A DNA stretch of 31,121 nt. Origin: a virus. The stretch covers positions 1-31,121 of the IMG/VR virus record IMGVR_UViG_3300017991_001349, one strand, 5' to 3'. Both the position numbers and the translations under genes were made by a program. The first letter of the stretch is position 1, and every line of letters starts with the position of its first letter. The notes beneath the pieces are model-generated. The model was not told the DNA's origin. It did not search any database and saw only the letters and a list, made by a program, of their open reading frames with translations. Positions 15,893 through 24,606 of the stretch are shown piece by piece.

Positions 15893-17302
15893 TTAACGCT
15901 TTTTCTTCTTGGCTTTCTTCTTACCGGCCTTCCCGGCCTTCCCGGCCTTCTTCTTCGCGCTGCGGAGGGACTTGCGTACTTCCTCGGCGCTTTCCTCGGG
16001 TTCTTCTTCCTCTTCTTCCTCTTCTTCCTCTTCTTCCTCGCCTTCCTCCGGTTCCTCACCGGCTTCGTCGTCTTCCTCCAACAATGCGCGGAGGTCGTCG
16101 GCGCTCGCGGACTTCTTGAACTTCAGACCGCGCTCTTTGGCTTCTTCCTTGAGTTCCTTCTTGGACCATTCCGAGTAGTCGGCTTCTTCTTCCTCCTCTT
16201 CTTCTTCTTCCTCTTCTTCTTCCTCTTCTTCTTCCTCCTCTTCTTCTTCTTCTTCCTCGGGTTCTTCTTCCTCCTCTTCCTCCTCTTCCTCACCGGCTTC
16301 GTCGTCTTCCTCCAACAACTCGATGAAGTCCTTCTTCTTCTTCAGGCCGTCGATGTCGAGGTCGCGTTCCTTGGCCTCCTCTTTCAATTCTTTCAACGAC
16401 CACTCCGAGTAAGGAACTTCTTCTTCCTCTTCTTCTTCCTCGGGTTCTTCCTCCTCGCCTTCTTCCTCGGCGTCGTATTCCTCCAACGCCTCAATGATGT
16501 CACGCTTTTTCAAGTCCTCGGTGTCGATGTCTCGTTCCTCAGCCAGCTTTTTAAGCTGCTTCAGGGTCATTTCGTTGTAGTCCATTTCTGCTTCGTCCTC
16601 GGATGCGGTGTCCAGTTCGATACCAGAGTTTTCTAAGAGCACCTGGACTTGCGCCCCTAGTTCCTCGTCGTATTTGATGTACTTAGCGAGGTCCAATTTC
16701 CTCGCGTCCTTGATAAGTCTTTTTACCTCCTGGGGGTCGTCGTGTAAGGGGGTAGATTCCTTCAGCACGCGCGTCTTGTATTCCTTGTTGAAGCCGCTTC
16801 CCTCGGCCTTGACCCGGAAGTCCGTCCCTTCCTCCGCGTCGTCCAGGATTTCCTCGTCGGTATCCATCGCCTCAAACAAAGTCTCCCATACTGTACGCGG
16901 CACCTGAGCGACTTTGACTATCGGAGGATCGTCCGAACGATCAATGACTTTGACCCAGAAACGCACCGTGACGCGCAAAGCGTCCATCAGGTCCTGCGCT
17001 TCCTTGTCCTCGGACTCCGCGAGTTGCCGCACCGCTTCACAAGCCGGACACACTTGGCCGGAATCGGGATGGGTCATCTCCGGGCAGATAAAAGAGCGGC
17101 CCTGCCCGCCAACCTGAATAAAGTGTGTACCTACAATCATCTCGATTGACGGATCGTCATCCGGGACAGGGAGTAACCTAAGAATAACCTTCTTGCCGTC
17201 CGTGAAGTGAGACGAACGGATAAAGATGCGCTTACCAGCCAGCCGCTTCTTTGACTGGGCCAACACGGCCTTCCGCTTCGCGGACATTTTCTTTTTCGGC
17301 AT
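15893..17302 (-). CDS. gp32-like single-stranded DNA-binding protein with three SAP/HeH-like repeats
   Basis: The first 200 residues match the T4 gp32 type of SSB: VILRLLPVPDDD, then a zinc site with H60 or H78, C73, C85 and C88 (FICPEM...VCPAC), followed by VRFWVKVIDRSDDPPIVKVAQVP split over two strands. The remaining 270 residues are unusual. Three copies of a 35-residue helix-extension-helix motif (MTLKQLKKLAEERDID, WSLKELKEEAKERDLD, WSKKELKEEAKERGLK) are separated by linkers made almost wholly of Glu. A Lys/Ala/Gly tail ends the protein. SAP/HeH motifs usually bind nucleic acid, so this is an SSB with built-in tethered domains. T4 gp32 ends in one short acidic tail. GGAG lies 6 nt before the ATG and palindrome site 5 is just upstream. 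Confidence 0.85.
   Translation of the reverse strand: MPKKKMSAKRKAVLAQSKKRLAGKRIFIRSSHFTDGKKVILRLLPVPDDDPSIEMIVGTHFIQVGGQGRSFICPEMTHPDSGQVCPACEAVRQLAESEDKEAQDLMDALRVTVRFWVKVIDRSDDPPIVKVAQVPRTVWETLFEAMDTDEEILDDAEEGTDFRVKAEGSGFNKEYKTRVLKESTPLHDDPQEVKRLIKDARKLDLAKYIKYDEELGAQVQVLLENSGIELDTASEDEAEMDYNEMTLKQLKKLAEERDIDTEDLKKRDIIEALEEYDAEEEGEEEEPEEEEEEEEVPYSEWSLKELKEEAKERDLDIDGLKKKKDFIELLEEDDEAGEEEEEEEEEEPEEEEEEEEEEEEEEEEEEEEEEEEEADYSEWSKKELKEEAKERGLKFKKSASADDLRALLEEDDEAGEEPEEGEEEEEEEEEEEEEPEESAEEVRKSLRSAKKKAGKAGKAGKKKAKKKKR
16184..16292 (-). repeat. Poly-Glu coding tract (GAA/GAG repeat)
   Basis: The plus strand is an almost pure run of CTT/CTC triplets that codes for about 35 consecutive acidic residues in the SSB linker. 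Such tracts change length by slippage. Shorter relatives lie at about 16000-16055 and 16420-16470. Confidence 0.8.
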
Positions 17303-17319
17303 AATAGTCTCCGATACAG

Positions 17320-17336
17320 ATTAAACGACGTTTAAT
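17320..17336. repeat. Dispersed palindrome, site 5 (17 bp perfect)
   Basis: ATTAAACGACGTTTAAT lies 17 nt upstream of the SSB start codon and just above its GGAG ribosome site, in the 44-nt gap after the UvsY-like gene. Confidence 0.85.
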
Positions 17337-17346
17337 ACCAGGACCG

Positions 17347-17874
17347 TTACTTTTTCAACGTCCTAACAGGTCGGCCCCCTTGCCTGTCATCACGCATGTT
17401 TGCACCAATGGAGTTCAACAGGGCGCGTCGCGCCAACCACGCTTCGCGGATATGCTCTAATAGACGGACCTCAGCTTCAGCTTCATCCAACGACTCTTGA
17501 ATGGCGATCATCTTATCGTGCAACTGCACTTCCGAATGCAAATCGTCGAGCGAATAGTTATCGCCCTTGACCTTACGATTCCTTTCATACAGTTCTCGGT
17601 ATGAACGGAAGTAGGTTGCCTTAGTTATCGCGTGTTGTGACCTTATGCTGTCCCGGCGAGTTCGGGCGTCTTCCAAGGCGGCTGCCCACCAAAGGAATCT
17701 TCCCGGATGTTCAATCATAGTACGATTTATATCCTTTCCTGTCAAGGATATTTCTTCGTAAGGATTCACCTTGTACTTATTACCTGCGACGTGGACGACT
17801 ATTGGCCCCAGGTCTTTTAAGGCTTCCAGGGAGTCAACGACTTTCAGTTTACGCGTCTTTCTCTTAGGCGACAT
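17347..17874 (-). CDS. UvsY-like recombination mediator (tentative)
   Basis: A 175-residue, mostly helical protein. Residues 55-160 follow the pattern of T4 UvsY-type proteins: a short HPGRFLWWAAAL helix, a long charged helix with ATYFRSYRELYERNRKVKG, then a second helical pair ending in AWLARRALLNSIGANMRD. UvsY loads the UvsX recombinase onto gp32-covered DNA, and this gene lies directly next to the gp32-like SSB and near UvsX. The match is a pattern, not a diagnostic motif. The N-terminal 50 residues form a separate small beta domain. GGAGG lies 6 nt before the ATG, and the start overlaps the polymerase stop by 11 nt. It could instead be another phage helical accessory protein. Confidence 0.5.
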   Translation of the reverse strand: MSPKRKTRKLKVVDSLEALKDLGPIVVHVAGNKYKVNPYEEISLTGKDINRTMIEHPGRFLWWAAALEDARTRRDSIRSQHAITKATYFRSYRELYERNRKVKGDNYSLDDLHSEVQLHDKMIAIQESLDEAEAEVRLLEHIREAWLARRALLNSIGANMRDDRQGGRPVRTLKK

Positions 17875-20845
17875 TCAATACCTCCATGTCCCGCTTGTTG
17901 CACGCGGCCCGCGACTTGCGCAACAAGTCACGCAACGTTTTGTCTCCGATGTCCTTCCCTACCTTCTGCATGTCGCGCCAGTTTACGCCGATCTGAACGT
18001 CTGCCTTGCACGGCACGCGCTCCAACACCGACAAGTCCAAACCGTCTCCCCATATCTCTGGGATATGCTCGATCATGTTCGGCATAACGTCTTGGAGCAA
18101 CTTGATAGCGTCCCGCAAAACCTCCCGCCTCACGTCGAATACGATACTGTCATGCACCGTCAGTATCGGGAACGCCTTACCCGACAGATGCTTGGAGTCG
18201 TCCATCAGTTCCGACATGCGAGTCAACGCGGTTAAGGTCATATCGCTTGCGGAGGATTGGATTATGTGATTGACCGCTTGCCTACGCGCACGCGCCTGCG
18301 TGTCCTCATTCTCACTGTATATCTCGGGCAACCGCCGACGCCGCAGGAATAACGACTCGATAAAGCCCTGCTCTTCGGTGAGATCGATCATATCGTAGAT
18401 CCACCGCTTAACAAGCGGATACGCGTCATAGAAGGTATCGATGTATCCACGCGCTTCATCGTCGCTAATGTGAATCGGCGGCTCTTGGGACGCCAACTGC
18501 CCCGCAATACCTCTGCCACCAATGCCATACGCAATACCGAAGTTTACTCGTTTGGCTACAGTACGCCAGAACGCCGCCTTCTCCGCTGCCTTGTGACCTC
18601 CCTTCGCCAGTATCTTCAGGTCCTTCTTATCCAGTTTGGCTCGCATCTCCGAAGTGAACAGCGCCGGATCGACAGGCTTCTCCGCTTCCGCCAAGTAGTA
18701 TATCTCAGGTGTTATGCCAAAGATTTTACACGTAGTTAGCAAGTGGAGGTCTTCCCCCCGTGCGAACGCTTCCAGCATTGCAGGGTCACGAGAGAACGCG
18801 GCCAGCAACCGCAGCTCAACCTGTGAATAGTCAGCGTACAGCAGCGCCCCGTCGCCGCCCCACCGGGATATAAGCGGGCGATAAGGATCGCCGCCGCCTT
18901 GGTGGCTTACATTCTGCAGATTCGGGTTAGAACTCGACAGCCTGCCCGTAACGGCGACGTGTAAGTTAAAGTTACCGTGGACAAACCCCTTTTGCTTCCG
19001 GCTTGCGTCCCACAGTCCGTACAGGTAATCCGAAATAATCTTATCCAGTCGATAGCGTTTGAGGGCCTGACAGAAATCGCACTTGTAGTCCTGGATTAAA
19101 TTGACTAGCACGGTCTTGTCAGTCGAAGGTTGGCCTTTCTTAGTAAGGTAATACGGCGCGTAGTCGAAGTATTTCTCGCTAAACAACAACTCGGATAACT
19201 GCGGGGTGGAGTTAAGCGAGAAATCCGACTTGCCATTTTTCTCACGCGCCTTGATAAACCGCCGCACTTCGGGAACCTTCTTGATCGAAGCAAGCGTTTT
19301 CTCCATCTTCTCGTCGTATACCGCCTGATATTGCCGGGCTTTCTTGTGGTTGACTCGCGCCCCGCGCCACTCCATACGCATCAACGCCCGGCTGGCGCGG
19401 GGCATGAACCTCTCGGACAACCGGAACAGCGCGTGCGGATCGTGCTCGTCCAGCGCCATGTCGTCCTTCATCGACTGACGTATACGCTTGGTCGCGTCAA
19501 CGTCCATCGCGTTATAAGGCAGGAATGACTGAGGCGAAAGCCTGTGTAGTTGCCAATTAGCCTCCTCCCTGTCCTCACCGCCAGAGGCATCTTCGTATCC
19601 GCCCATACCTGTATAGTGCCACGCCAGAACCTTGAGGCCGTGACCTGGATTCTCGTTTATGCCGACACAGTGCTGCAGCATAGTATCTGGGGCCGGGGGC
19701 GGCACACACCCTAAATGCTCCAGGACGTACTGGTCGTCAAACTTTCGGTTGTGTGCTATGAAAGACAGCCCTGGCGCGTCAAACAGCTTGCGAATCTCCG
19801 AATCTATTATCTGCCTTTCCTTCTTCGTCCAGCGGTACTCGTCGTGGTCGAGTAGGATCGAGAAGCCGAATCCTTCCTTGTCCGAAAAGGCGATTGAACA
19901 CAGGCGACTTTTCTGTCGGTAGGCGTTGAGCGAGTTTGCTTCAATATCATACGCGACCTCAAGAGCCGGGAGATCAAAGGCCCATCGATAGTTACCTTTG
20001 CGGCGCAGCTCACGCATCTTCGTACGCCAAACGATTAAATCCAGCGGACCTCCAGGCCAGAACGTCCAATAAGTACCGGAGCCGCGCAATTCCGCGTATT
20101 CGTTCTCCTCGTCCTCAGCCACCCCAGCTAAAACCGCCAGACGTATAAAGTTCTCGTAGTAGTCTTTGATTAAATGATCGGCGCGGAGTACGTAAGCCGG
20201 GTGGAACATCGGGAAGATCGTCGCTTCGCGCCCGCATACCTTGGCTTTAAACTCCGTGGATTGGCAATTCATCCTATTTACGTACGTACCTACTGCCGCC
20301 TTGGAGTTACCTGTCACAGCGCGTAACGCCGTCGCCCCCAGCGGGACTATAAACTCAGGCTTGACTTGCTCGATCTCTTTCGCCAGGAAGGTAGTACACG
20401 GTATGGACTGCGGGTACGTCGGCGTACTGTTATCGGGAGGGCGGCACTTAACGGCGTTGGTGATATAAACGTCGTTTAATGTGAGCGGGACGTACTCCAG
20501 CGCCGAGGTCAATATCTCCCCGGCGGGGCCTACGAATGGCTCACCCTCCCTATCTTCCACGCTCCCCGGCGCTTCGCCGATGAGCATTATGTTTGCCGAC
20601 TTGGAACCCTTGCCGCCGAGACAATGAGAGGTAACGACGTGTTTAACTCCCTTCGCGTTCTTTCTCCCCTTCCACGCAGACAGGTCAGCGCCCTTCACGT
20701 ACTGAAAAAACGTACAGTTGTTGCAACCAAAGCGGGCTTCGTTAATATTGGGAGTTAGCTTTGAGGTAGAACCAATTTTAGGACTACGTTTCGCACTAGC
20801 TTTGCTAGTACGTCGATTTCGTCGGGTGCTAGATTCCATCGCCAT
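17864..20845 (-). CDS. Uracil-DNA glycosylase/family A DNA polymerase fusion
   Basis: A 993-residue replicative polymerase with an N-terminal family 4-type uracil-DNA glycosylase. The glycosylase part (about 38-240) shows GEAPGSVEDREGEPFVGPAG at 90-109, NAVKCRPPDN, HPAYVLR, and four Cys (C41, C44, C134, C150) spaced like the 4Fe-4S ligands of the family. A 3'-5' exonuclease domain follows (VAYDIEANSL). The polymerase domain has motif A ADYSQVELRLLAAFSRD, motif B KRVNFGIAYGIGGRG and motif C TVHDSIVFD. A similar fusion is known in phage SPO1. AAGGA lies 8 nt before the ATG, and the start overlaps the preceding gene by 91 nt. Palindrome site 6 is inside the gene. It probably replicates the genome while checking for uracil. 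Confidence 0.93.
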   Translation of the reverse strand: MAMESSTRRNRRTSKASAKRSPKIGSTSKLTPNINEARFGCNNCTFFQYVKGADLSAWKGRKNAKGVKHVVTSHCLGGKGSKSANIMLIGEAPGSVEDREGEPFVGPAGEILTSALEYVPLTLNDVYITNAVKCRPPDNSTPTYPQSIPCTTFLAKEIEQVKPEFIVPLGATALRAVTGNSKAAVGTYVNRMNCQSTEFKAKVCGREATIFPMFHPAYVLRADHLIKDYYENFIRLAVLAGVAEDEENEYAELRGSGTYWTFWPGGPLDLIVWRTKMRELRRKGNYRWAFDLPALEVAYDIEANSLNAYRQKSRLCSIAFSDKEGFGFSILLDHDEYRWTKKERQIIDSEIRKLFDAPGLSFIAHNRKFDDQYVLEHLGCVPPPAPDTMLQHCVGINENPGHGLKVLAWHYTGMGGYEDASGGEDREEANWQLHRLSPQSFLPYNAMDVDATKRIRQSMKDDMALDEHDPHALFRLSERFMPRASRALMRMEWRGARVNHKKARQYQAVYDEKMEKTLASIKKVPEVRRFIKAREKNGKSDFSLNSTPQLSELLFSEKYFDYAPYYLTKKGQPSTDKTVLVNLIQDYKCDFCQALKRYRLDKIISDYLYGLWDASRKQKGFVHGNFNLHVAVTGRLSSSNPNLQNVSHQGGGDPYRPLISRWGGDGALLYADYSQVELRLLAAFSRDPAMLEAFARGEDLHLLTTCKIFGITPEIYYLAEAEKPVDPALFTSEMRAKLDKKDLKILAKGGHKAAEKAAFWRTVAKRVNFGIAYGIGGRGIAGQLASQEPPIHISDDEARGYIDTFYDAYPLVKRWIYDMIDLTEEQGFIESLFLRRRRLPEIYSENEDTQARARRQAVNHIIQSSASDMTLTALTRMSELMDDSKHLSGKAFPILTVHDSIVFDVRREVLRDAIKLLQDVMPNMIEHIPEIWGDGLDLSVLERVPCKADVQIGVNWRDMQKVGKDIGDKTLRDLLRKSRAACNKRDMEVLNVA
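20464..20480. repeat. Dispersed palindrome, site 6 (intragenic, polymerase)
   Basis: The 13-bp core TAAACGTCGTTTA (20466-20478) is perfect and the outer left arm has two mismatches. It lies about 370 nt inside the polymerase gene and encodes LNDVY. Confidence 0.75.
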
Positions 20846-21261
20846 TTATTCGTTCCTTTTATGCGCTTTAGCCCCGTGTACCCTCGAAGGATCGGGACTG
20901 ACGCCAGCAATACAACCACGTCGATCTCACGCACGTCGGCGCGTGTTACTTCCACGATCTCGTAAGCCCGCGTGCCGTAGTCATACACCCATAGGCTTCG
21001 CCCAGTCTCCGAAGCACAACGTAATCCTACGTCTCCCAGAGCGCGGTGTATCTCAACCCACACAGCGGGATCGTCCTGCTTAATAGTTAATACGGGTTCG
21101 GCGTCAATGACAGACACGGCCTCTGCGACGGGGCGCGGGGTCGGCAACAGTTTGATCGGGCTTCCCTCATTGAATCGAGTCAAACACCTTGCCCAAACTG
21201 CACACTCCCGACAAGTCGTGTCTACCAAAGGCGGCGACACTAAACAAGTGGGATACTTCAT
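20755..21261 (-). CDS. Hypothetical protein with N-terminal four-Cys cluster
   Basis: Unknown function, 168 residues. It starts with a compact cluster C6-x10-C17-x2-C20-x5-C26 that could bind zinc or an Fe-S cluster. The same spacing, except for one residue, opens the 25965-26738 protein. The rest is an alpha/beta domain ending in RIKGTNKWRWNLAPDE and a hydrophobic helix. The ATG lies at the end of the DUF932-like gene (overlap 4 nt), and the stop lies 91 nt inside the polymerase gene, so the three are likely co-translated. The position in the replication block suggests a DNA-metabolism accessory role. Confidence 0.65.
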   Translation of the reverse strand: MKYPTCLVSPPLVDTTCRECAVWARCLTRFNEGSPIKLLPTPRPVAEAVSVIDAEPVLTIKQDDPAVWVEIHRALGDVGLRCASETGRSLWVYDYGTRAYEIVEVTRADVREIDVVVLLASVPILRGYTGLKRIKGTNKWRWNLAPDEIDVLAKLVRNVVLKLVLPQS

Positions 21262-22292
21262 GCGGCCTTTGCAGCCCGTCGCATAATATCAAACGCGTAA
21301 GACTCCATTTCACGGGCGCGGTCCATGCTGTCCTGTTCGTGCGCCTGGGACGTCAAACCGTTGGCGATGTCAAACGCCGTGACGCCAGTAACAGGAGCCT
21401 CCGCGCGTGCATTAGATAGCGACTTGTTAGCCAGGACCATCGAGAACCGCTCCGCGATGCCCCGACCTATATCACGCATACTCGTATCAGACAAGACGTA
21501 ATGCGCCGCTTTATCAATGGTGGAAATCATACTGCCACTGGCGATAAACGAAGTCTCGATACAGGCTGCCGCCCGTTTGATAATGTCGTCGGTGTCGCCT
21601 CGATGCACAATACGCCCTATGTGAGTCTTGACAGACGACACCACGCCGTTAGTACACACCAAACGCAATACGTAAGCCGACGTCTTGAAAGCGTTGTATC
21701 CCTCCATTGAGTTTACGAAGTCAACGCCAGTATGGTGCGGGTCGTCTCCGCGCACCTTCACAACGTTCTTGTCCACAAAACGTCCGCGCATTCGTACGCC
21801 TTCCATCGAAAACGAAGACGGGCGCATAGAGTGGCGTTCAAGTAAATCGGGCATAACGCTGATGATACCCTGGTTGGACAGAACGGCGTACTTCTCCGAT
21901 ACGATCCCCACGACCTTGTTGTCGTACATAACAAACTTCAAGCCGCGCCCCCTACGGTTGTTGGCGCGAGCGTTGACGATCCGCGCGGCGAGGTCGGGGC
22001 GGAACGCCGACTCTTCCTCGATAAAACGCATCGGGACATCCAGTATATTCATATAGGACGAAAACCCGTAGCGCGTTAGGCGAGCGCCCGCCGCAGCACC
22101 GTAACTGAGCACGCCGTCAGGACTGATCTTGTGGTCGTCTGCCGAGACGTACTGTGTTTTCCGCTCACGGTCTGCTACGAGGTCCTGTATTTCCTCGAAC
22201 GACGGCTGCTTTAGAGTCGTCATAGTGAGCGGTGCGAACAAAAAGTTACCCAAACGATTCCATCGCCGCCTACGCGGCATGTTCGCTTCCAT
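21258..22292 (-). CDS. DUF932-like protein
   Basis: A 344-residue protein whose middle resembles DUF932: VGIVSEKYAVLSNQGI (about 128-143), a later FVNSMEGYNAFKTSAY block and LRLVCTNGVV. These correspond to the family's VSERY..l.N, nsHDGs and R.VCtN positions. DUF932 genes are common on phages and plasmids and their function is not established. The ATG at 22292 is chosen for GAGG 5 nt upstream; a GTG at 22334 would extend it by 14 residues into the promoter leader. It is the first gene after its own promoter at 22346-22373 and is followed by the Cys-cluster protein and the polymerase, probably one operon. Confidence 0.75.
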   Translation of the reverse strand: MEANMPRRRRWNRLGNFLFAPLTMTTLKQPSFEEIQDLVADRERKTQYVSADDHKISPDGVLSYGAAAGARLTRYGFSSYMNILDVPMRFIEEESAFRPDLAARIVNARANNRRGRGLKFVMYDNKVVGIVSEKYAVLSNQGIISVMPDLLERHSMRPSSFSMEGVRMRGRFVDKNVVKVRGDDPHHTGVDFVNSMEGYNAFKTSAYVLRLVCTNGVVSSVKTHIGRIVHRGDTDDIIKRAAACIETSFIASGSMISTIDKAAHYVLSDTSMRDIGRGIAERFSMVLANKSLSNARAEAPVTGVTAFDIANGLTSQAHEQDSMDRAREMESYAFDIMRRAAKAA

Positions 22293-22345
22293 GACTACCT
22301 CACTAGGATATTGACCAAGGGGGACGGAGAACACTGGAGACTGCT

Positions 22346-22373
22346 ATAATATATTTTATACGATAGCTGTCAA
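22346..22373 (-). promoter_or_regulatory. Sigma70-type promoter for DUF932-polymerase operon
   Basis: TTGACA (22368-22373) and TATTAT (22346-22351) with a 16-nt AT-rich spacer on the minus strand. It is the strongest match seen, in the gap between the primase stop and the DUF932-like start, and probably drives the polymerase gene. Confidence 0.8.
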
Positions 22374-22376
22374 GGA

Positions 22377-23372
22377 TTATTTTCCTAATAGCTGTTCGAC
22401 CATATCCAAGAAGCCATCGACCTCCACGCGTTGCGACAACATTTCTTCGAGATGCGGCCTGTGGTCGTCGGGATCGCCTTCCTCGAAGGGCAAGTAACTA
22501 ACCCGCTTACCTGTAGCTTCGGCTAGTTCAGCGGCGAGTTCTCTTGCGCGGTCTTGGGCGTCTGCGTCCAGTGCAACGATTATCTCTTTCGCCTGGACGC
22601 GAGACAGCAACCGTCTTTGCTGTCTCGATAGATTCTGCCCCAGCAGCCCTATCCCATGCTCTCCGAAGGCAATAGCGTCCATAGGTCCTTCAACAACAGC
22701 TACCCAATCGTCCACAGTCGCTGCGCGGTCGTAACCGTAGAGAAAGGCGTCCCGCGAGCCTTTCGGGTGTAGACTCTTGGACGTGCTAGAAATGAACGCC
22801 CGCGACGTGAAGTAAACCATCTCGCCGTTCATATACAGCGGAAATATAACGTGGCCCGCGTACAGTCCTTTCGTGCAATACCCCAACCCCCAGTCGTCGA
22901 TGTCGTCGTCTGTAAGCCTTCGCCCGAAGGGTCGAGGGCTTGTCAGCCAAGAGTACATGAGTTTAGCAAACACACCGCGAGGCGGTACGTGTAGACGCTT
23001 GAACTCCTCCGGGAGCATGATCGTCTCGGTAGTGTCTTCCTTGAATATTTCCTCTACTATTTTCACGATGTCTTCGGTCTGCTGCGTCACACGCTGGAAG
23101 GCGATTCGCGGCACGCGCCCGAGAACGTCGCGCAAAAGGTTATACATCGAGCGCGTCTTGTACCCGCACTTGTGACACAAAGCCGCCCCGTGATACATCG
23201 CGCCGTTATGCCGTCCGCGCTTGTTGGGATTTACGTGCAACTTCGAGGGTGGGTGTATGCCCGCCTTAATACAGAAAGGACAGGTGAAGTCTGATTCCTG
23301 TCCTTTCTTTTTGGGCGAACCTAATCGCGCCGACAGGGCGTCGATGACAGTCAAACGCTTGCGCTTTGCCAT
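22377..23372 (-). CDS. DnaG-like primase (zinc finger and TOPRIM)
   Basis: A 331-residue primase that makes RNA primers. A CHC2-type zinc finger lies near residues 28-70 (CPFC, later CHKC). The TOPRIM domain shows VVEGPMDAIAFGEHGIGLLG and IIVALDADAQDRARELA, giving the catalytic Glu and Asp pair. The ATG at 23372 follows the methyltransferase stop by 1 nt (TAGAATG), so translation is probably coupled; a TTG seven codons earlier is less likely. The C-terminal helicase-interaction region of bacterial DnaG is absent, as in other phage primases. It works with the DnaB-like helicase encoded two genes upstream. Confidence 0.9.
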   Translation of the reverse strand: MAKRKRLTVIDALSARLGSPKKKGQESDFTCPFCIKAGIHPPSKLHVNPNKRGRHNGAMYHGAALCHKCGYKTRSMYNLLRDVLGRVPRIAFQRVTQQTEDIVKIVEEIFKEDTTETIMLPEEFKRLHVPPRGVFAKLMYSWLTSPRPFGRRLTDDDIDDWGLGYCTKGLYAGHVIFPLYMNGEMVYFTSRAFISSTSKSLHPKGSRDAFLYGYDRAATVDDWVAVVEGPMDAIAFGEHGIGLLGQNLSRQQRRLLSRVQAKEIIVALDADAQDRARELAAELAEATGKRVSYLPFEEGDPDDHRPHLEEMLSQRVEVDGFLDMVEQLLGK

Positions 23373-23373
23373 T

Positions 23374-24606
23374 CTACTCAAACCTATCAACAAACCGACG
23401 AACAGCTATACGAAATGCCTGCGGATCGCTGTCGATGCCGATGAATCGACGCCCTTCCAATAGCGCAGCAATGCCCGTCGTGCCAGACCCGGCGAAAGGG
23501 TCAAGCACTATGCCACGCGCGGGGGTCTTAGTCAGACGGCATAGGTAACGCATTAGCTTGATAGGCTTAACCGTCGGCACGTCGTTGTAGTCTCCGCGCT
23601 CTCTCCGACTAGCCTTCGCGCAATAGAAGAACCGAGCCGCCGAGCCGTCGTCTCCCAATCCGCCCGCGTTGCGCCCCACCTTGTTCCGCGCCCAGCCGTC
23701 GTTATACACAGGGCCAGAAAAAGCAGCTTGGCGTGTAGCCTTCCCCTTACCGCCCGTTGACTTGCTCCGGGGGAACGAACGCGTTACCTCTTTGCTCCCA
23801 TCGTGTATCAGATTCGCGGGCCAGCGGCCTTTTAGCTCGCCAGGGTGTTCCTCACTATATGACTTCGGACGGGCTGCCGTACGCCAACCAGAAGGGCCTA
23901 CCGAAGCAACGGGAGCACCGTAAGCACGCCGCGCTACGGAAGGGCTGGGGCCGTCGGTAGGAACACGGCATTCGTCTATGTTAAGACCGGCAACGCCATG
24001 TGTTAAGGCATTTTGGGCGTAATTGCCGTCAACAGGATTCAACGCGACCACAATAGGCTCCCAAGCTGGCTTGAGCGCGGTGCCGTATCCCTCCCAAAGT
24101 TTAGACTCGACAGACGCGGGGGATGTCTCGAACGTGACTAGGTTCGTACCTTGGCCGTCCCCGTATTTCTTGTTAGGACTCCGAACATGCCTGACGCCGG
24201 TAACTTTACGCTTCTCTCCCAGTTCTTTATCAATCGCCTTGGATACATCGATGCTTTTCGGGAACCCGCTCCCGTAAACCCACATGATCGTGTCTACGAT
24301 CTGGAATCCCGCGCGTTCGATCCCCATAGCCAAGTGGTGCCACATACGCGTGCCGCCAAACGCCAGCAACAACCCGCCGGGCTTCAATACGCGTCGCATC
24401 GCATTCGCGGCGCGTTGCATAAACTTCTGGAAGTCGAACCCAGAATCAAAGCTATCCCAGGCCCTGCTCATAAACGCTAAACCGTATGGCGGATCGGTGA
24501 TGATCGTATCGACGGAGTTTTCCGGCATACTCCGCATGATCTCCAGGCTATCCCCACGATACAGGTGGGCGTGAGCGAAAGCAGTATGACACTTCCTAAG
24601 CAGCAT
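23374..24606 (-). CDS. DNA N6-adenine/N4-cytosine methyltransferase
   Basis: The 410-residue protein has the order of a beta-class amino-methyltransferase: catalytic motif IV TDPPYG at about 37-42, then motif-like VLKPGGLLLAFGG, and at the C-terminus PTVKPIKLMRYL followed by the SAM-binding motif DPFAGSGTTG. The DPPY motif fits adenine-N6 methylation better than cytosine C5, but N4-cytosine cannot be excluded. Residues 130-330 are a long target-recognition insert. The recognition sequence is unknown; no restriction enzyme lies next to it, so it is probably a solitary protective methylase. The start overlaps the helicase stop by 11 nt. Confidence 0.88.
   Translation of the reverse strand: MLLRKCHTAFAHAHLYRGDSLEIMRSMPENSVDTIITDPPYGLAFMSRAWDSFDSGFDFQKFMQRAANAMRRVLKPGGLLLAFGGTRMWHHLAMGIERAGFQIVDTIMWVYGSGFPKSIDVSKAIDKELGEKRKVTGVRHVRSPNKKYGDGQGTNLVTFETSPASVESKLWEGYGTALKPAWEPIVVALNPVDGNYAQNALTHGVAGLNIDECRVPTDGPSPSVARRAYGAPVASVGPSGWRTAARPKSYSEEHPGELKGRWPANLIHDGSKEVTRSFPRSKSTGGKGKATRQAAFSGPVYNDGWARNKVGRNAGGLGDDGSAARFFYCAKASRRERGDYNDVPTVKPIKLMRYLCRLTKTPARGIVLDPFAGSGTTGIAALLEGRRFIGIDSDPQAFRIAVRRFVDRFE

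Noticed and set aside
15900-16300. CRISPR or tandem-repeat array in the CTT/CTC-rich region
   Set aside because: It is the reverse strand of poly-Glu codons in the SSB gene, with no regular repeat-spacer structure.
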